DNA of 64,000 nt. Origin: Empedobacter stercoris (lineage in GTDB: Bacteria; Bacteroidota; Bacteroidia; Flavobacteriales; Weeksellaceae). The stretch spans positions 2,548,501 to 2,612,500 of the forward strand of contig NZ_CP104209.1 of assembly GCF_025244765.1 (NCBI RefSeq), written 5' to 3'. The notes below the pieces were generated by a model that worked only from the letters and a program-made list of their open reading frames with translations, searched no databases and was not told where the DNA came from. The stretch's first letter is position 1. Every line of letters begins with the position of its first letter. Shown piece by piece: positions 62,221 to 64,000 of the stretch. The translations under genes and the position numbers were made by a program.

Positions 62221-62252
62221 TTGGTGTTACAAAAATATAATATTTAACTTTG
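62221..62252 (+). promoter_or_regulatory. Promoter of the small ORF-GNAT unit (TTG - 21 - TAACTTTG)
   Basis: TTG at 62221-62223 and TAACTTTG at 62245-62252 have normal Bacteroidota spacing. Transcription should begin near 62257, giving a 180-base leader before the GNAT ATG. A TGAAT half-site (62270-62274) followed by ATTGA is a weak ARG-box-like element just downstream. Confidence 0.65.
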
Positions 62253-62287
62253 CATCTCAGTATAATAACTGAATATCTTATTGATTA

Positions 62288-62449
62288 ATGGAAGAAATTA
62301 CTGAAATTATTCTTCTCAATTATGAGAGAAGCTTTCTGATAGAAAGCAAGCCAATTGGTTCTCATATTTTACTTAAGTGTGATGACAACTGGTCATCTTT
62401 TCTCGATTTTTTATCATTAATCAACTTTCCCTTAAATTATGTATGTTAG
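62288..62449 (+). CDS. Small ORF (53 codons) in the leader, overlapping the GNAT gene
   Basis: ATG at 62288 to TAG at 62447-62449. The predicted product starts MEEITEIILLNYERSFL and ends FPLNYVC: acidic front and hydrophobic, aromatic back. It begins about 30 bases after the predicted transcription start and overlaps the GNAT ATG by 11 bases, the geometry of translational coupling. 53 open codons in such AT-rich DNA are unlikely by chance (roughly 2%). It has only one Arg codon, so it is not a classic Arg-rich leader peptide. Whether it is a real small protein or a regulatory uORF is open. Confidence 0.45.
   Translation: MEEITEIILLNYERSFLIESKPIGSHILLKCDDNWSSFLDFLSLINFPLNYVC
62381..62408 (+). 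terminator. Terminator-like hairpin inside the leader (possible attenuator)
   Basis: GATGAC / GTCATC (62381-62386, 62392-62397) with loop AACTG, followed by TTTTCTCGATTTTTT. Upstream lie two competing hairpins, CTTCTC/GAGAAG (62312-62331) and GCTTTC/GAAAGC (62331-62347), and the palindrome CCAATTGG. The stem is short, so termination strength is uncertain. Confidence 0.45.
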
Positions 62450-63017
62450 AATAGCAAATGCAGACGATGCCAAGTACACAGAATTGTTGTGCGAATGGTA
62501 CGAAGAATCAGCTCGTATGAGAAAAACGGGTATTGCTAAACGAAATCCAGTTTATTTGGAGCGCAAAATGCGCAACGGAAATGCTGTGATCGCTTTTGAT
62601 GATAATGATCAAATCGCGGGGTTTAGCTACATTGAAACTTACGAAGAAGAAAAATTCGTTGTAAACTCAGGTTTAATTGTACGTACAGATTTAAGGAGTT
62701 CAGGAATTGGGCGCGAAATAAAACATGCAGTTTTTGAATTGTCTCGTACAAAATTCCCAAAATCAAAAATCTTTAGTATTACAACTTCTTTAGCTGTAAT
62801 GCGTATGAACACAAAATTAGGATACAAGCCAGTAACTTTTTCGGAATTAACACAATCGGATGAATTTTGGAATGGATGTAAAAGTTGTAAAAACTATCAC
62901 ATCTTAATGGATAATGATCGCGAGCGCTGTATTTGTACAGGATTGGTTTATGATAACCTTGATGACAAATATGCTCAGCAAGCAAAACAAAATGCGGATA
63001 AAAAAGAAGATGAATAA
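62439..63017 (+). CDS. GNAT N-acetyltransferase of the arginine locus
   Basis: 192 residues. GNAT fold with acetyl-CoA motif RTDLRSSGIGREIKHAVFEL (R/Q-x-x-G-x-G/A type, about 82-101), followed by FSITTSLAVMRMNTKLGYKPV (about 109-129). The C-terminus has a Cys-rich part, CKSCKNYHIL...RERCICTG (about 149-175), which could bind metal. Position next to argR and argG, opposite argB-argE, suggests it is the first enzyme of the pathway (N-acylglutamate synthase role); this is inference. Confidence 0.85.
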   Translation: MYVRIANADDAKYTELLCEWYEESARMRKTGIAKRNPVYLERKMRNGNAVIAFDDNDQIAGFSYIETYEEEKFVVNSGLIVRTDLRSSGIGREIKHAVFELSRTKFPKSKIFSITTSLAVMRMNTKLGYKPVTFSELTQSDEFWNGCKSCKNYHILMDNDRERCICTGLVYDNLDDKYAQQAKQNADKKEDE

Positions 63018-63053
63018 ATATACGGACTAAGGTTTTTTTTTGTCTAAAATGAG

Positions 63054-63061
63054 TATATTTG
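63054..63061 (+). promoter_or_regulatory. -7 box of argR-argG
   Basis: TATATTTG, 26 bases before the argR ATG. A TTG at proper -33 distance is not seen. The ARG box at 63070 overlaps the expected transcription start. Confidence 0.5.
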
Positions 63062-63069
63062 CATAAAAT

Positions 63070-63087
63070 TTCGAATAAATATTCAAA
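63070..63087 (+). promoter_or_regulatory. ARG box (ArgR operator) directly before argR
   Basis: TTCGAATAAATATTCAAA matches the 18-base ARG-box consensus of other bacteria (WNTGAATWWWWATTCANW) at all positions but one (C for T at the third). It ends at the base before the argR ATG and covers the transcription start expected from the -7 box, so ArgR should repress its own gene and argG. Confidence 0.7.
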
Positions 63088-63540
63088 ATGAGTAATAAAA
63101 AATACAGATTCCAGATTATAAAAGATTTAATAACAGATCAAGAAATCAGTAATCAAGACGAATTATTAAAAAAATTAATCGATTTAGATATCTCAGTTAC
63201 TCAAGCAACTTTATCCAGAGATTTGCGCGAATTGAAAGTTTCAAAAGTTCCTAATAGTTCGGGACAATACATTTATCGCCTTACAGAAAGTGTTGCTCCA
63301 ACAGCAACGGTTACACATAACGAAAAAACAAGTTTGATTTTCTCTAACAATTTAGGGGTTATTAAAACAAAGCCAGGTTATGCAAACAGAATTGCTTTTG
63401 AGATAGATAACACACATTTCAATACAATAATTGGAACAATTGCTGGAGACGATACGGTGTTGATCGTATTGAAAGAAGAGAGTAGCCGAGAAGAGGTTAC
63501 CAATGAATTAAGAAGAATTATTCCCAATATAAACAAATAA
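63088..63540 (+). CDS. argR: Arginine repressor
   Basis: 150 residues. Winged-helix DNA-binding domain (about 1-68: IKDLITDQEISNQDELLKKL and TQATLSRDLRELKVSKVP, the recognition helix) and C-terminal hexamerisation and arginine-binding domain (about 80-148: TKPGYANRIAFEID, GTIAGDDTVLIVLKEE with the Asp-Asp arginine contacts). With arginine it binds ARG boxes; one lies directly upstream of this gene. Seven bases separate it from argG. Confidence 0.94.
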   Translation: MSNKKYRFQIIKDLITDQEISNQDELLKKLIDLDISVTQATLSRDLRELKVSKVPNSSGQYIYRLTESVAPTATVTHNEKTSLIFSNNLGVIKTKPGYANRIAFEIDNTHFNTIIGTIAGDDTVLIVLKEESSREEVTNELRRIIPNINK

Positions 63541-63547
63541 ACAAACA

Positions 63548-64000
63548 ATGAGCAACAAAGCAGTTTTAGCTTACAGTGGAGGTCTAGATACATCGTACTG
63601 TTTGGTTAACTTAACAAAAGATCAAGGAATGGAAGTGCACACCGTAATTGTAAATACTGGTGGGTTTTCTGAAGAAGAGTTAAAAGAAATCGAAACTCGT
63701 GCCTACGAATTAGGTTCATCTAAACACGTAACAATTGATATTACAGATAAGTATTACAACGATTGTGTCCGTTTTTTAATTTATGGAAATGTATTAAAAA
63801 ATAACACATATCCTTTATCTGTGAGCGCAGAACGTATGTTCCAATCAATTGCTATTGCTCAGTATGCAAAAGATGTAGAAGCAGAATACATTGTACATGG
63901 CTCTACAGGAGCAGGAAATGATCAAATTCGTTTTGATGTGGCTTTTGCAGTTATTTCACCTCAATCAAAAATTATCACACCTATTCGCGACGAAAAATTA
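63548..64000 (+). CDS. argG: Argininosuccinate synthase (N-terminal part, cut by window end)
   Basis: 151 codons are visible. It joins citrulline and aspartate using ATP. P-loop-like LAYSGGLDTSYCL (7-19) is the family's ATP pyrophosphatase motif; VHGSTGAGNDQIRF (about 117-130) is the second signature. ATG at 63548 follows argR by seven bases, so both should be on one mRNA controlled by the ARG box. Confidence 0.95.
   Translation, partial: MSNKAVLAYSGGLDTSYCLVNLTKDQGMEVHTVIVNTGGFSEEELKEIETRAYELGSSKHVTIDITDKYYNDCVRFLIYGNVLKNNTYPLSVSAERMFQSIAIAQYAKDVEAEYIVHGSTGAGNDQIRFDVAFAVISPQSKIITPIRDEKL

Noticed and set aside
62270-62284. Second ARG box before the GNAT gene
   Set aside because: TGAAT is followed by ATTGA with one extra base of spacing and a mismatch; too weak to call an operator.
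1-64000. tRNA, rRNA, riboswitch and replication-origin features
   Set aside because: I saw no tRNA cloverleaf, rRNA stretch, known riboswitch core or DnaA-box cluster, though short structured RNAs cannot be excluded by eye.

Overview
The window is AT-rich chromosomal DNA from a member of the Bacteroidota, class Flavobacteriia, most probably a Weeksellaceae/Empedobacter-like bacterium (the genus is inference). The signs are a short archaeal/eukaryal-type ProS without an insertion domain, a division and cell-wall cluster lacking murF and ddl, TonB and two ExbD proteins encoded in one cluster, BT_3928-type DoxX and DUF1599 proteins, and many Bacteroidota-style promoters with a TAnnTTTG -7 box. 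No rRNA or tRNA gene was found.

Layout. 1-6.2 kb: a partial lipoprotein gene, xth, a GIN-domain lipoprotein, a FadL-like porin, an aromatic/Gly-rich lipoprotein and proS. 6.2-15.5 kb: an accessory island. It holds an IS3/IS150-type element inserted in the loop of what was the proS terminator, a broken RHS gene with its variable C-terminal tail and a candidate immunity gene, an IS1-type transposase, a HI1419/HI1420-type toxin-antitoxin pair whose toxin has an amber stop, three tandem paralogous secreted proteins plus a decayed fourth, and two 166-bp repeats 5.2 kb apart. 15.7-25.3 kb: core genes (Spy-like protein, TonB-dependent receptor-like barrel, mscL, lgt, yidD, a thioredoxin, rarA, aroQ, engB/yihA, a hydrolase). 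25.5-40.9 kb: a compact mraZ-to-ftsZ cluster with many overlapping genes, preceded by three TGGTAA repeats at exact 10-bp spacing that look like the MraZ operator. 41-57 kb: housekeeping genes (YqeY, RlpA, ECF sigma factor with a probable partner, clpS-prmA, mnmD, ilvE, DUF4407, folP, DUF1599-DoxX-permease, tpiA, a probable catalytically dead amidase, WYL regulator, topB). 57-60 kb: exbB-exbD-exbD-tonB. 60.3-64 kb: arginine biosynthesis, with argE-like and argB leftward and a small ORF, a GNAT gene, argR and argG (cut by the window end) rightward.

How the genes work together. The central cluster makes lipid II (MurE, MraY, MurD, MurG, MurC) and builds the divisome (FtsL, FtsI, FtsW, FtsQ, FtsA, FtsZ). 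The Ton cluster energises outer-membrane receptors such as the one at 16.3 kb. The arginine genes look controlled by ArgR: a near-consensus ARG box lies directly in front of argR. The GNAT gene has a long leader containing a 53-codon ORF and a terminator-like hairpin. Most transcription units end in clear intrinsic terminators, many shared by convergent genes.

The least explained parts are the 9-kb island with its paired 166-bp repeats, the small ORF/attenuator-like leader of the arginine genes, the pseudo-amidase at 52.9 kb, and a three-copy 22-bp repeat at 60.2 kb.
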